Origin: Stichopus chloronotus
Lineage: Eukaryota > Echinodermata > Holothuroidea > Aspidochirotida > Stichopodidae
Reading direction: 5' to 3'
DNA: 64,000 nt
Assembly: GCA_021234535.1 (NCBI GenBank)
Contig: CM037838.1
Coordinates: 22,451,009 to 22,515,008, forward strand
Shown: piece after piece, positions 39,115 to 51,563 of the stretch
Numbering within the stretch: position 1 is the first letter of the stretch
How the letters are laid out: every line of letters starts with the position of its first letter
Made by a program: the position numbers and the translations under genes
Notes under the pieces: model-generated
Told to the model about the DNA's origin: nothing
The model's input: only the letters and a program-made list of their open reading frames with translations
Database searches by the model: none

Positions 39115-39143
39115 CCCCCCGTCCCCCCCCCCCCCCCCCCCCC
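39115..39143. repeat. C6-GT-C21 tract
   Basis: Six C, GT, then twenty-one C (39123-39143), the longest homopolymer in the window. The Pro-rich and Gly-rich frames across it are artefacts. Confidence 0.95.
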
Positions 39144-39964
39144 ATTCTCCTGCCCTTGTTGTCATTTCTACACTACATCTTTCAGTTGTTCCAAGCACAA
39201 TACACATTACACAACGCAACATTATACAACACACATCGCCTCTGGTTCTGGCAATTCCATTTTTATCAATATAAGTCCTTCATCCCACCCTAATCAACAA
39301 GCAGAAGTAATTTCCTTGATGAGTGCATAAAAAGGGGAAAATAATATTCTGTACAGATGTCAACGGCACATAAAAGTCAACTTGATTTATGTGTCAATGT
39401 CATGCCCGGTACCAGGTATAATGTGTCAACGAAACCAACTAAGACGAAGAAGAGACATGGCAAAACTCTAGACAGTACCGTATTGGAAAGAGGACACTGA
39501 CCTTATCTGACTGTACATATAAAGGTCATTTATTCACTATCAGCTGTATTAAATAGTAATGGTTCCGAAATGTTTTGTGCACAGTGAATATTGCCGAATA
39601 CACATGAGTTTGTATGTAGTATGTTGGCCAAATGCGTATTCAGTGCTGCATACTATACACCGACTACGAGGTATATCATATTATGTAGGCTGCATTAGGC
39701 TATATAAAACTAGTATGATAACCTGTACAGTTTCCATATAGGCCTTCATCGTGACGTGCTGTTTTATAATTACTCAGGTTGTGACAACAAGATGAGTAGC
39801 CTAATGCGATCAACATGCGATCATAATTGTTACTCTTGCTCCATTGATCTACCTGCTCTACAAGTTTTTTTTTAATTGGAGTGTTCCCTAACTGTTAATA
39901 TTTCTCTAAAACTTGAAAGAGGAAAGTGTTGTACAATCCGTTTGTAACTATTTTAAGAAATATG

Positions 39965-39996
39965 CAGACAGACAGTCAGATAGCAGACAGTCAGAC

Positions 39997-40054
<58 letters not shown>
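39965..40054. repeat. (GACA)n microsatellite
   Basis: A perfect GACA tetranucleotide array spans 39997-40054 (58 bases), preceded by a degenerate stretch of the same motif with TCAGA interruptions. Frames reading Thr-Asp-Arg-Gln repeats are artefacts. Confidence 0.96.
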
Positions 40055-42725
40055 GAAGCAACCAGCAAGGTAGACATACAAGACTCAAATGGAAGTTACG
40101 CATACACAAAATGAAATACTGAAGTTGTTGAACACTCAGTGAAAACAAAAGGGAAGAAGCAGTCGTTCCTACTTCATTTTGAAAAATCACCAGAAACTTG
40201 CAATTGTCATCTCTTTTGTCTTGTAAGTATTTTTAATGATATTGCTAATTATCAACACTGCATGAGCATGTCAGGGGTGTACTGATTCAATTTGGGGTGA
40301 CTACATTTTCCCTTTAAAGAAGAAAGAGGAAAGACAAATTGTCAAAGAATATTTCGGAATCGCCTCTCAAACCTTGTTTTACAGCGACTAAGTCGCACAG
40401 TATGTAAAGTGTTGACACACCGGGTAAAAAATATTTATCATTTGGGCGGTTTTGAAGCTTCGTCGTAGGCCTACTGTATTATGTTACATTTGCATTTTAT
40501 TTCTATTTGTTTAAATATAAATAAGCAAATAAGTAACGTCATTGCAATGTTGTATGTTTATACATTCGGTCATACGATAGCAAAGTTAGAAATTTGCATT
40601 GCCACTGCTTCCTTTCACTAAACTGGAATTTCCAGTATCGACCAAGGAGTGACGACTTGAGTAGTATGTTTCTGATACATACATGTACTGTTGCAAATTT
40701 GGGCTCTCCTAACACCTAGTAAGAACCGTTGATTTTAAAAATCTGATTTCTGTTTTTACTGGCTTTTTTTTGTCAATCCCGTTGAGTTTCAAAGTTGTTA
40801 CTGTCATTTTTGTGTGCATTGAAAGACGTATTCCGCCCATACCCAACCTCGCGTGTACGTTTAAAAAGAAAGAAAAAGTTTAGATCAAACATAATGTTTA
40901 TCGTTCTGGTTGTTCATTACACAAGCAATCACTAAAAGAAAAAAGGGCCCTAAAGAAAAAACAGAGCCTCTGTGAAAGCTTTACGATTTGAATATTTTCA
41001 GTGAGTTGTAAAGAGAATTCCAATATTACATGCAGTCGTGAAAAGCACGTCATTTTGGCGAAGTGGTAAGGTAATTCTCATTTTCTCATGTCAACCACAG
41101 TCCCAATCATCGTCGCGTCGAATAAATGCATGTGGCCCGTAAGCAATTAAATCGAATACGGCCAATCGGAATCAGAAGTCGCAAATAGTAGGTCAATGAA
41201 TTGGTAGACAGTTCAATCAATAAATCGATCAATCGAATGGTCTCCTAGATTATTACAGAAATCATGGAATCCCTTGTTGATCACTCCCGCAGTCTGATTC
41301 TATAGCCAATCGCAGATGGATTGGTATCCTTGAAAACGGGTTTCCATGTTGGCCTAGCTACATGTATCATCGTAGAGTGGCATATTGCTAGCAGGCTACG
41401 GACATAAAAAGGCTATACTTTAACCGGTTTGACAAAGATGAAATGTACAGAATGCTGATATGGTAAAGTGTAACTATTTGTTCATCATATGAATCGCATT
41501 ATTAGTAACCATCTTCCCCCCCCCCCCCCCTTTTCCTCATTCCCAGTGTCTTCTGCATTTTCGCTGAACCAAACACTCTTAAATTAACATTTGAGACCTC
41601 TGATTTACACTCTTCCCTCGTGAAAATTACATACCATTGTCAAAGTGGATATGATTATTGAGCCATTGATTTTTCACACCATACATCGTCACATATGTAG
41701 GTAGAATTTGGACAATGATGTGTACTGTAGTATAAAGACAGTTGACTAAAATCGCGGAACTGATTCGTATAACCATTCGTATTATGATGCAGCGTAATGG
41801 CTGACTTTGTCTTAATTTTTTGCGAAATGGTAAGCGTAACTATGGTTGCAAATTCAATGTATCTAAAGTTCGTGCATCGTCACGTCAATAAAAACAATAA
41901 ATACGTCATTACAATATGTAATTGTAATGAAGTGTTTTCCCGACAGCGAAGTTACAAATCAAAACGGATTTTCATTTTTAGTTACACTTCTCCTCGACGT
42001 CTTCTCAATGTCCAATTCCTGTCCACTGCCCAAAAAGCTGGATCACGTAAATGATACACCTGTGGACATCAGTCTTGTCCAGAGAATTTGGAATAAAGAA
42101 AAAAAACTTATCAGCCTTGCCCAGACATGCACGCATTCAATCACCGGGAGAACTTGGAGAAGAAGAACATGATGATGAAAATGATGACACTCAACCCATC
42201 CATGTATCCCGCGAAAGGAATGGTTGTCCAGGTGGTACTATGATGGACCACGACGGTGAATGCAAACACAATGGTACATTATCCCTGCCGGGGCCCATCA
42301 TTTTACCACCTGTGGCATTGCTCATCCACTCGGGATCATACATCGAGGTCAGGACCGCTTTTAAATCTCATCTGACGACATAATAACGACCTGGATCTAC
42401 TATGTAGAAAATTTGCCATTGGTGACAGTGGAAGGAAATGGAAAAGACTTGCCCAAGAAACTTTTCAACGAATCTGTAGCTACCTTTTGTAAATTTCTAG
42501 TCAGTGTTTTTTTTTTTCGTATGTTTGTAATTAATGACCAGGTGGGAGTGGGGTGGTTTTTAGGGGTTCTGAGTATGAGGTTCGGCGGGAATAGCATCTC
42601 TCGAGATGCTGATGCGTGTAGTTTTACTATGCAAGTGAAGCTGTTTCCATGACAATTATCAGGACCACAAGTGTACCATTCTAACATTTGGATCTGGCAT
42701 CGTATCCTGCAGTCTTTATTCCCAG
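40055..42725. other. No supportable gene; C15 at 41516
   Basis: C15 at 41516-41530. From about 42.0 kb base composition becomes less AT-rich, and overlapping frames of 110-111 codons occur (42051-42383 plus, 42400-42735 minus). The second ends beside the transposase relic at 42726 and may include decayed parts of the same element, but I could not recognise further motifs. Confidence 0.45.
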
Positions 42726-42911
42726 TCAGTTCCACCTATTCAGAGGGATAGCCAACTTTCGACACTCTTCTTCGTACGGAAACAAACAGTTCAGACTGGT
42801 CTCATCAAAGCTGACCATCGATAACCCATCCGTACCGTTTGCGTTTTCCTTGCACCATGCCAACTCGGCCCTCTTCCTCTCCATTCTGTGCTTGGTCACA
42901 TGGACATTCAA
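42726..42911 (-). pseudogene. Tc1/mariner-like transposase relic
   Basis: A minus-strand frame of 61 codons, open from a TTG. It reads TKHRMERKRAELAWCKEN near its start and MVSFDETS about ten residues later. This spacing resembles the region of Tc1/mariner (IS630 superfamily) transposases in which a T-KHR--RL-W-KE-- stretch precedes the (V/I)xFSDE(T/S) motif holding the second catalytic aspartate; here D36-E37. Just upstream, another frame carries a short basic stretch (SRKRK) that could belong to the preceding linker after a frameshift. No first aspartate, no third catalytic motif and no terminal inverted repeats were found, so it is a fragment. The similarity was judged by eye. Confidence 0.4.
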
Positions 42912-44671
42912 GGATTGAATTTTTGTCCTTCAAGACCCGGAACTTTCCTTTTTCGTGAGACGTTTACCCGTTGGCCCCTTCGTGTTGTGGATGATTTTCG
43001 TTTTACTATGCCGCCATCATTGATCTCTCGCTGTCAACACTGTTCCTATCGTACATATAGCCACGTCATACCGTTCAGGGAAGGGAACTGCCGTGGGAGT
43101 ACCGGCCGTGATACCAAAACAAACACAAGTCAAAAAAATCGACAGAATTTTCTTGTAATGTTGTTGGAAGAATTTGTAGATTCTGAGTCATTCAAATCCT
43201 TCCGATAACATTATAAGAAAATTCTGCCGTCAGTTCACGGATGTCGATCTCCTGTACTGCACATGCAGGTATAACGTCAAATAGGCCCATACGTTATCGC
43301 TAAGTGTTTTCAAATTGTCAGTTCTGTGCATGAGATCACTTTTGTTGGTACGTGCAAATGAGTTGTACATGTCCAAGTATGCCTACATGTTACTGCATAG
43401 CGACAAAGGGACACTTTAAAAGGAACAAGCACAAACTCTGATTATTTCTTGTTCTGGTCTTTTTACCTTTTCCACAGTCTTTCAAGCGAAGCGCACACAA
43501 AGCCGTAAGTTGTTTCGTAATGTTCAGAATTTTTTTTCCCCAACCTGTCAAGTTTCCTTCACACATCAGTTTCAGATTTTAAACTAGGAAGATCCCAATG
43601 TTTTACACACATAGTATAGTTTGATTTTTGGAAATTCACGACGCGACAATTTTTTCTTGTTAGCACTGCGTCCTACACACCCAGACAGTACAAGTCGGGG
43701 TAAAAAAATTAGAAAAAAAAAACAAACATGTGGACAGTTTTCATAATACTTTAATGTTCAATTGGACATATTATGCTAATTAAAGGCAATTGTCATGTGA
43801 ATGATCCCTGGAATCCTCACAAATTAATCGATATCAACTCGAAGTTTCCCTATAACAAATCACTGATTGACTGATGGTCGCAAAACGTCACATTGTATAT
43901 GGCGGTACTACGTGTACTGTACTTGGGTGAAGCTCGTTTTCAGGGTATATGTACTTCCTCATATGTTTTAATCTCGTTCACGTATAGGCAAGTTAACCGT
44001 AAAATCAACTCGCGGTGGAAAAATCGTAATTTCCTTGAGAACCGCTGAAGGGGGACGGCAAACGGTTCATCCACGTGATGCTGCAGGTTATAACTCTCCT
44101 ATAGATGGTTTCAATTTCAAAGGGGTTCAGCTCAATCTTCTCAATGAATGAACTGTTTTTAATTTTTGTTGATGATATTGAGAAAGCAGTAAGTGAGTAT
44201 TTAGCAAAAAAAAAAAAAAAAAATAGATAAATATTTGAAAAAGTATAAAGTGCAACCTCCACGTGAAATCAGGTGACGGCTTCTCTTCTCAATTGCGGCG
44301 GATACATTGGTGGGTCGGGGAGTAACAGGCTCCCCTTTAAGTTGACATTTAACTTTTTAACCTTTAAAATAAGGGAAAGCCAGAGGGGCAAAGGAAAACG
44401 AAAGAAGAAAGGCAGTAGATCACAAGCATGTGCAGTCATTGGCTTTTCAAGTGTAACGGTACCCATCGTTACAAAACGTTTCTTCAAAGGGAGGGGGACC
44501 CCTTCGATTAGACCCCTTCCTAGAAGGGCGACCCATCGGCGCCCCTGCTATCACAAAATCCCGGATACACTACTTTATCGTACGTAATTGTGTTATTTGA
44601 GACTTACAGCGTATAAATTTCTTCCACGCCTCCCTCTCAACATGCTTTAACATGGAAAGCTCCAAGCCCTG
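42912..44671. other. No supportable gene
   Basis: Mixed composition at 42.9-43.2 kb, possibly the 5' part of the decayed transposon, then AT-rich. A18 at 44206-44223. Short frames only. Confidence 0.45.
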
Positions 44672-44733
44672 TCTCTCTCTCTCTCTCTCTCTCAAAAAAA
44701 AAAAAAAAAGGGGAGAGAGAGAGGGAGAGAGAG
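44672..44733. repeat. (TC)11-A16-(GA)n inverted microsatellite
   Basis: (TC)11 at 44672-44693, A16 at 44694-44709, then GGGGAGAGAGAGAGGGAGAG to 44733. The TC arm and the GA arm are complementary, so the strand can fold into a hairpin with an A loop. One explanation is an A run placed between two mirrored dinucleotide tracts. Confidence 0.9.
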
Positions 44734-46238
44734 AAAAAAAATACGTAAATCAAGATTTCTTTTTCATTTTCGCAGAATAAATAGCAGTCCTGGAATTTCC
44801 CCGAATCATTTCCACCTAAAATACCAGTCACTATCAGTGATATTCAAGCGATATATGTATCGCTTACATCATACGTGTCAAGTTCTGATAAGGAAGTTAT
44901 GGCAGACGGTATGACAAAACATAAATTAAATATTGTAAGGAAACGCTTCAGTGATTCACTCATTTTTGGGAGAAAAAACTGTCGTAAGCTAGTCTAGGTT
45001 CTATGATAAAATTTTCAGGGTCATAAGTTGTTTGTCTTTGAATATTCCCCTTGGGTGTAGACCCGTGTAGGTAGGACAGGTTCGGTAGTAGAAAACAGAA
45101 ACAGAAGAAAATCGGGAATGGTGAACCCACAAATGTGGCAAAATGCCTGTATTTTTTGACAAGTAAAAGAAAAAAGGAGAAAGAAAAGAAAAAAAAATGT
45201 GCAGGTAGAGCAATGGGCATTGCACGCCCTGCCAGACCCACAAGTCTGGGGTCTTGAATTTGAGAAGCATGCAGGGTAGAAAAGAGAATCAACTTGAGTT
45301 AGGGCTCATAACAACTCTGGAAATGCATACACTTGTTGACAAGGAGGGCTACAGTAAATATTTTTGATACGTGACCTGTACACTTATAGACAAGAATCGC
45401 TTCTGTAACAAACAGCTTCGATAATTGCAATTGTTCCGAGATACGAGATAAGATTTTTAAGTTTCAGATGATATCTTTTTATGCAAACATTCGAGGTGCA
45501 AATTGCGTAAGAAATGAACGTCTTTAAGAAGAGTCAATTTGGTATTCAAGCAGCTTGTTAATTTTGTTCCGTTTAGTCCACCAGTTTCTTACAGCGGATT
45601 AAGTTGATACGCGATTATAAAACTCCTCTTGAAGAGGTGTAGGCCTACTTCTACCAATGACGGAAGTTCCCCTCGTGAACTTGAGCACCTCACCACACAA
45701 AATTTTTACTATAGTTCAGTTTGCACTTCAGTCACGAAATCGGGCGTCGTCGTATTCAAGATTCAATATTTGAAGTTTTTGAAGGCTTTTCACTTTTATC
45801 AAATGAAAAAAAAAAGTCAATCCACTTCGCAACCACTGAGAAACTATTACCCAGAACAAGAACAAAGTGAACAATGTTGGACCACGTGTGGGCAGGAGAT
45901 GATCCAGGGATTGGTGGAGCAAATGGAGTAAATGAAACGACCTGAGTACCACGTGAAATTCGATATGCTTTTCGATGCTAAAATAGGGGTATGGCAATTT
46001 ATTTGTATGAACCTTCAAAACGTTAACTCTTCAAGTCTGCATAAACATGGCAGTCTATTGTGACATAAAGTCCGAATGCAAGAAGTAAAAACGTTTTGTT
46101 GTATATTGTTTGAAATGTACCTCCAGATAGATATATCTGAAGTAATATTGGAAAGTTAACTGTAAATCTTTTTACAAAATCTGTTGTAAGAAAATGTCAC
46201 AATGTAAATGGGACACCAAACACCATTGGTACCCTCAT
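44734..46238. other. No supportable gene
   Basis: AT-rich; overlapping short frames (110 codons at 44960-45292 minus) are rich in Phe and Ser. Nothing recognised. Confidence 0.5.
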
Positions 46239-46368
46239 TTATGGAATGACCCATATCTGAGTGCCAATTTCTGGGACTCCCTATACCTCTTTACATTATG
46301 TTAAGCAAAGCTCTTTCAATTCATTCAGGAAAGCCCTTAAAAGTTATATTACTTTCAATTATCAATGA
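46239..46368 (+). pseudogene. Non-LTR retrotransposon ORF2 carboxy-terminal remnant
   Basis: One frame reads LWND at 46239-46250 and, after a frame change, another reads SSFNSFRKALKSYI from 46309, ending at a TGA at 46366-46368. An LWN motif followed some 20 residues later by a SFxxFK/RxxLKxYL tail and a stop is the standard carboxy end of CR1/L2-type LINE ORF2 proteins in animals. A stop codon and frame changes lie between the two motifs, so the copy is dead. The following ~230 bases would be its 3' untranslated region. The reverse transcriptase domain is absent upstream, indicating 5' truncation or decay. Confidence 0.5.
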
Positions 46369-49300
46369 TACAGGACTGTAGTTTGTTTTCCCCTTTTTCT
46401 TTGGTGTTTAAATGTTATTTGTACTCATAGGCTAAGCTGCTGGTGTTATTTATTTCTTTAGCAGTGTTTATGTCTACAAGTTTCCTCGTGCTCTTATAGA
46501 CAATCCTCAGTCTCTTTTTCGTTTTTCGTATTTTATGCGTATTTTCCATTTCAATTGCCATTTTGTAAATGTTTTCAAAAGAGACAAGTAAGTGTTAGTA
46601 CGAAGAAACCACATTCCCGAGGCTCATTGCTCTACTGAGTTTGATGAGGAGTGCAGTTAAAACCCACCATGCTTACAGCTGACTATCGTGCAGATGAAAA
46701 AGTGTTTGAAACCATTCTACGACATATTTTTGTCGTTTTTAATCAAGCAATTATTAACAATCATTCAGCCCATTTTAATCTCCATGAATTACTTTCAGTT
46801 GCCTTTGTTCCACCTTCAATTTTTGGAAGATATTTTACATTGTCAAAACGTACATATGCGTAAGAGGATCAGTATTTCTAGGGGTGGGGAGGGGACCGCT
46901 CAGGACAGGGAAAAAATTTAGGATTTTGACCAAGTTTCCCCAATTCTGAATCCCCTTTCTCGCTACCCATAATGAATCGTTGAACGGGATAAACATTAAC
47001 TGCGTGATGAAATAGTAAGGAGACTTTTAGTAACTAGCAAAACTAAATTTTCAGGAAAAAGAAAGAAATCTAATTCGAAGGGTATCATGCATTTTTTAGA
47101 ATATGACTGTTTGATGTACTAGACAGATTCAAATGTGACAACGTAGTCATGGCTCACAGCCTGCATAAAAGGGCGTTTTCTTTTTTCTTGACTGTCCCAT
47201 TTGCATGAATGGTTCCACCATTTTTGCCCGAATTGAGGTTAATGACCCCCATGGGCGGTGTTCACCTCCCCCCCCCCCTTCCTCTGCAACCGCCTCTTAT
47301 ATAGGCCTACGCTCGTGAAACTATTTGTAGAAAACGTCTGGCAGTACATTGTACGGTGGTAGCTTGCTGAAGTTGGATCTGATGTTTAATCTATTTTAAT
47401 ATTTTAATGTGGAAGTTCAAGAGGTATGTGTACATGTTGGTTTTTGACTTACAAAAATGTCGGAACAAGCGACTGTACAGATTTGCTAAGTGGACTACAC
47501 CGAAGTTCAACGTCCTCGGGAGGGATTGACACGCAATTAGCGGTATGAAGACGGTATGAATGAATGTGGATAAATGCAGGAACAGTGCAGTGATTTAGCA
47601 TGCAACTGTTACAGAAACCATCGGTAGGTAGGCTCTTGCACAGAGGTTCATCCGCAGGCAGATTCTGTACCGTAAAATGATCTAATTTTCGAGTGGATAG
47701 AGCCCAACGTGACAGTATACATCATAACGTTGTATCATGCAGGAAAGATCTTCTGAAGACTTCATTTTGATAGGGAAGGCAATAAAGATAAATACGAAAA
47801 TATGGTGTCTTTCATCATTTCTGTTCAGTATCAATGCTCGGACTACTGTGCTTTGGCTCCTTACAAAATTAAAAAAAAAACCCAAAAAACAGAAAATATG
47901 AAAAACTTTTGTTTGGGCAATGTTGATAATACTGTACACAAACTCGTCATTTTGACATGAAATACGCTGTACTAATCATTTTATGAATGTTTTGGTTCCA
48001 AGGAAGTAAGACTCAACACTTCCAGTTGCACATACCAAATTTAACACGATACAAAAAGTTCACTAGGCACTTGATATAGCAGCCAAATTTCCTTGCAAAA
48101 GCTTTTCTATATGCTGACTGAAAAGAGGGTATATCATTTCTAAGTCATGGTTATTTTCTTTCCTTTAAAAATTCCCCTTTCTTAGATTACTTCAATGCCT
48201 TCATACCTTCAATGCTTGGCAATATTTTACCTCGTCACTCAGCACTCGAACTGCTGTTGAACGGTTTTCTCAAATGTCAAAGTAATTCTTCAAGTTGGTG
48301 CCGACTCTTCAAAAAGCGAAACAATAGGGAATGGAATGTATGTAAACAGTGTGACTCCATACATCTGGTATGTGGATTGTCCTCTATTGTTATTTATTAA
48401 CTTGCCAAAGTCAAAGTCAGGTTGTGTCCAAAAGAGTTGAAACCAACAGTAGCTTGTCTAAGTTTGCTTGTTTCAAAATAGCCTGGTGCTTGTTATCTTG
48501 AGATACTGTCAAAGGTTGCCCAGAAGAGGCGGGAGGGGGGGGGGTTGGACTAGATGGCTTAGGGGAAAAGAGGTGATCCTCCAGAGGGTTGCCAATAGAG
48601 GTGGTGGGCTGGCAACAAAGGGCCGATTGTATACAACCTCTCTATGTACGTGGTCACATGACCCTGTTTTACATGCAGGGTTGCCACGAACTATAGCCTA
48701 GAAGCCAAACAGAAATACCGTTCATACCGTTCCTTTGTGAGTGATTTTGTAAGGGGGGACAATTATTTTTCACATTTATTTTGGTAACTTTACGGTTCAT
48801 GCATGTGCATCGCATACTCGTTTAGTTTTTTTTTTTTTTTTTTAATGGGGTACTCTTTCGTTGATCAAGTGATGCGTGTTATCAGTCCCACGTTGAATAT
48901 TTAAAACGGAATATTTGCGTAGATTGAAGAGAGTAATGTTGTTCACTGAGCGAGTGGGGGTAATCCTAGGGACAGGTTACCGTTAGGTAAATGACACTGA
49001 GGTTTACATGCATGTCCTACACATTGCTCAAGTCATTCCGGTGTAAAACAAAGAAAAAAAAACAGCAACCACTGACCTATTTCTGCTTGTACCGTGCCGT
49101 TCCATGCTTTTTTGAAAATTCTCGGAAAGTTAAAATTCGTTTGTACTGTTTCCCAGAAGTATACAAAATTTTTGTATGAGTTCGAGTTTCACTTCCTTGT
49201 GTTCAATATTACATGTACTCCTATATTTTACTGGCACGTTGCATTTGAAAAAAAGTTACATGCCTCGATTTCTCAAAGGCATTTGACTTGCTAAACAACA

Positions 49301-49410
49301 ATACTACAATGGGATTCAAAGAAAATAGTTTGTCGTCTACCGCATTAAAATCTTAGGACACCTTACATTTAACAACACATGTGGAGTAGCACGGCTCAAT
49401 TTTTGACCTG
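46369..49410. other. No supportable gene; C11 and G10 runs
   Basis: C11 at 47268-47278, G10 at 48535-48544 and T18 at 48826-48843. The first 230 bases may be LINE 3' untranslated sequence. At 48515-48625 a GC-rich patch has imperfect GGTTGCC...GAGG(T/C)GG repeats. No gene recognised. Confidence 0.45.
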
Positions 49411-49590
49411 TTCTTTTTACATCTTTTTTACATTTTACTTTTGTACATCTTTTTCACATTTTACTTTTTTATATCTTTTTTACATATTTACATTTTTTAC
49501 ATGTCTACATTTTTTACATTTTGACATCTTTTACATCTTTTTACGTCAGTTTTACATTTGAGATGTCTTTTTACATCTTTTTTCATCTCT
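49411..49590. repeat. Degenerate T-rich tandem array with ACAT/ACATC spacers
   Basis: About 180 bases made of T5-T7 runs separated by ACATC, ACATT or ACAC, for example TTTTTTACATTTTAC and TTTTTACATC. Unit length varies between about 8 and 20 bases. Confidence 0.85.
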
Positions 49591-50869
49591 ACGATTTGTT
49601 CTAGGCAGATCAAAGTGACAAACTTCACTTTGATGGCGCTTCATATTTCCTCCTTGTGATGACGTTAAGAACTAGAACTTCATTTGCCCACAAATACGCA
49701 GAATTGTAGTGCGTGGAAGGCTAAGTCCTTGTTGTTGGGAGTAAGCCAGTCTCTGTGGATCCACTCCTCATAGGAGTTAGCATTTTGGGGGGGAAAGCAG
49801 TGCCGTTTCCTGTCGACCCCTTTCCCAATCCATTCTTTTTTTATATATCACGCTGGGCGAAACAAAAATTCCATTGGATCTCTCTCATAATGTTGTAAAG
49901 TTGCCGACGCTTATTGTTACTACATACTGTACGTCGTACAAGCTTGTACTGCTCTGAGTTTTAAGGAGTACTCTAGTGCTAGCTGTATATATGTCAAAAC
50001 TGTCTTTCTATTTCACCACTGAAATAGAACATGAGAGCAGTACATGATTCTGTAGAAGGACGTCATGTTGTAACCACTAAAAAGCAGTGAAGCAGCACAC
50101 GATTCTGTGACATCATATTTAAACACAATGTATTGCACACCAATTTTAGACAACGTTGACACTCCACGTTTATCACCTCATTGAAAAAGGCCGAACCACA
50201 TTTCATCAAGTTTTCTTGAAATTTATCCGCAGGGCTCTGTCATCACATTATCTCCTTAAATCGTTCTTTAGTCGTGGCATTTGCTTTTCCTTATTACATT
50301 TTGGTCTGAAGACGGCTATAGCTCGCACTTCCTGGTATTACCAAAAGGTCGCACATGCATATTTGTATGAACTAAGTTACATCACGCGCAGGTGAGGCGT
50401 TATGAGCCATACAAGGCTCAACAAAAGAAATTGCTGGTCGACCAGTAATGAAAAGATTGTAGTGCGCCGCACTACAACAAATAATAATAAGACTAGCTGA
50501 TACAAACTGGTAATACTGAACTCCACAATGGTTTGATTTTGGACGTAAATATGAACAAAAACTGCCTCAGTTTTTAGTAGGAACACTGGCCGGCCGAGGA
50601 TTCATTTTTACATTACCGTTAAAGGAGGATAAGTAGTTGTGACATATATGCTTTTAAATAACTTTTTACACTTTGTTTGTCCAAATCGAGTATAAGCATA
50701 TCATTTTATCAGATATGGTATATGATTTTCTATGACAAATTGGTGCCTCACATAAAGTGCCCCAGTAGAGAGGCAAAAAAACATTATTTGATATTTCCTA
50801 TGTTGACGTCCCATAGATAGTATTTACCTGTTCATGAGTGGGTTTCATGCCGATCCCCACCTTAAATAA

Positions 50870-50960
50870 GGAATGTTGTTTGGTCACAGGTCATCAGTGT
50901 TACCTGTACAGGTAACTCTATAAGCTATAAACATTGATGACCTTCAACTAACAACATTCC
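50870..50960. repeat. Imperfect inverted repeat with central palindrome
   Basis: Left arm 50870-50901 begins GGAATGTTGTTTGGTCA and ends GGTCATCAGTGTT. Right arm 50930-50960 is its complement with about five mismatches. The spacer starts with a perfect 14-base palindrome, TACCTGTACAGGTA (50901-50914). The left arm contains TGGTCA-C-AGGTCA, a near-perfect DR1 nuclear-receptor site. Could be a hairpin RNA, a small mobile element or chance plus duplication. Confidence 0.65.
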
Positions 50961-51267
50961 ATCTACAAGCTTATGGAGAAGCATAAAACACATTCTCATG
51001 AATATATCATATGGGACGTCATTATAAGAAAAAAAAAAAAAACATTACCTTTGTTTGCCCTTTACTGGGACACCTTACGGCAGAATTTGTCATTGGCAAA
51101 TCATTTGTTACCACAAATCTGTCAACTTAAAAAAGTATGGACCACTGAATACAATTGATATTCCACGAAAATTAGGGATATTTTTCTCTCTCTCTATGGG
51201 TGAAAACCATATTTGAATAGCATATTTCGTTTGGTTGTTAAAAATTTTCAAAGAAATATCTATCTTA

Positions 51268-51481
51268 AAATGGGTTATTGCAATTTTTGATGTCACCAAT
51301 GCAGGTACAGCTTAATCTTAATTATCCTTTGCACATCTTTATACTCTGGACTACCCTAAAGAAAACTTTACAATGGGGTAAACTTTACTTGAGGGTAGTC
51401 CAGAGTATAAAGATGTGCAAAGGATAATTAAGATTAAGCTGCACCTCCATATGTGACCTCAAAAATTGCAATAACCCATTT
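51268..51481. repeat. Foldback: two ~104-bp inverted arms, 6-base loop
   Basis: Left arm 51268-51371, loop AATGGG, right arm 51378-51481. About 50 consecutive bases, running from CAGCTTAATCTTAATTATCC to CTCTGGACTACCCT, pair perfectly. About eight mismatches lie in the rest, giving roughly 92% pairing. A transcript would form a very long hairpin of the kind processed into endogenous siRNAs in some animals; the DNA could extrude a cruciform. There are no clear target-site duplications and no open frame. A recent inverted duplication or a foldback transposon are both possible. Confidence 0.92.
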
Positions 51482-51500
51482 AATCTGAATAGTTGTAAAG

Positions 51501-51563
51501 TAATCTTGATTATCCTCTGCACACCTTTATTCTCTGGACTACCCTAAGGAAAATTTTACAATG
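51501..51563 (+). repeat. Third, direct copy of the foldback left arm
   Basis: This matches 51313-51375 in direct orientation with about six substitutions over 63 bases: TAATCTTGATTATCC, TCTGGACTACCCTAAGG and TTTTACAATG, the last including loop bases of the foldback. It lies 20 bases past the right arm and shows that the unit was already present in more than one copy before or after the inversion. Confidence 0.88.

Noticed and set aside
39913..40190. Thr-Asp-Arg-Gln and Cys-Leu-Ser-Val repeat frames
   Set aside because: Translation of the (GACA)n microsatellite on either strand.
42051..42383. 110-codon frame with an acidic stretch and a CPGG motif
   Set aside because: No recognised domain; lies beside a suspected transposon relic and may be part of it, but nothing in it supports a specific call.
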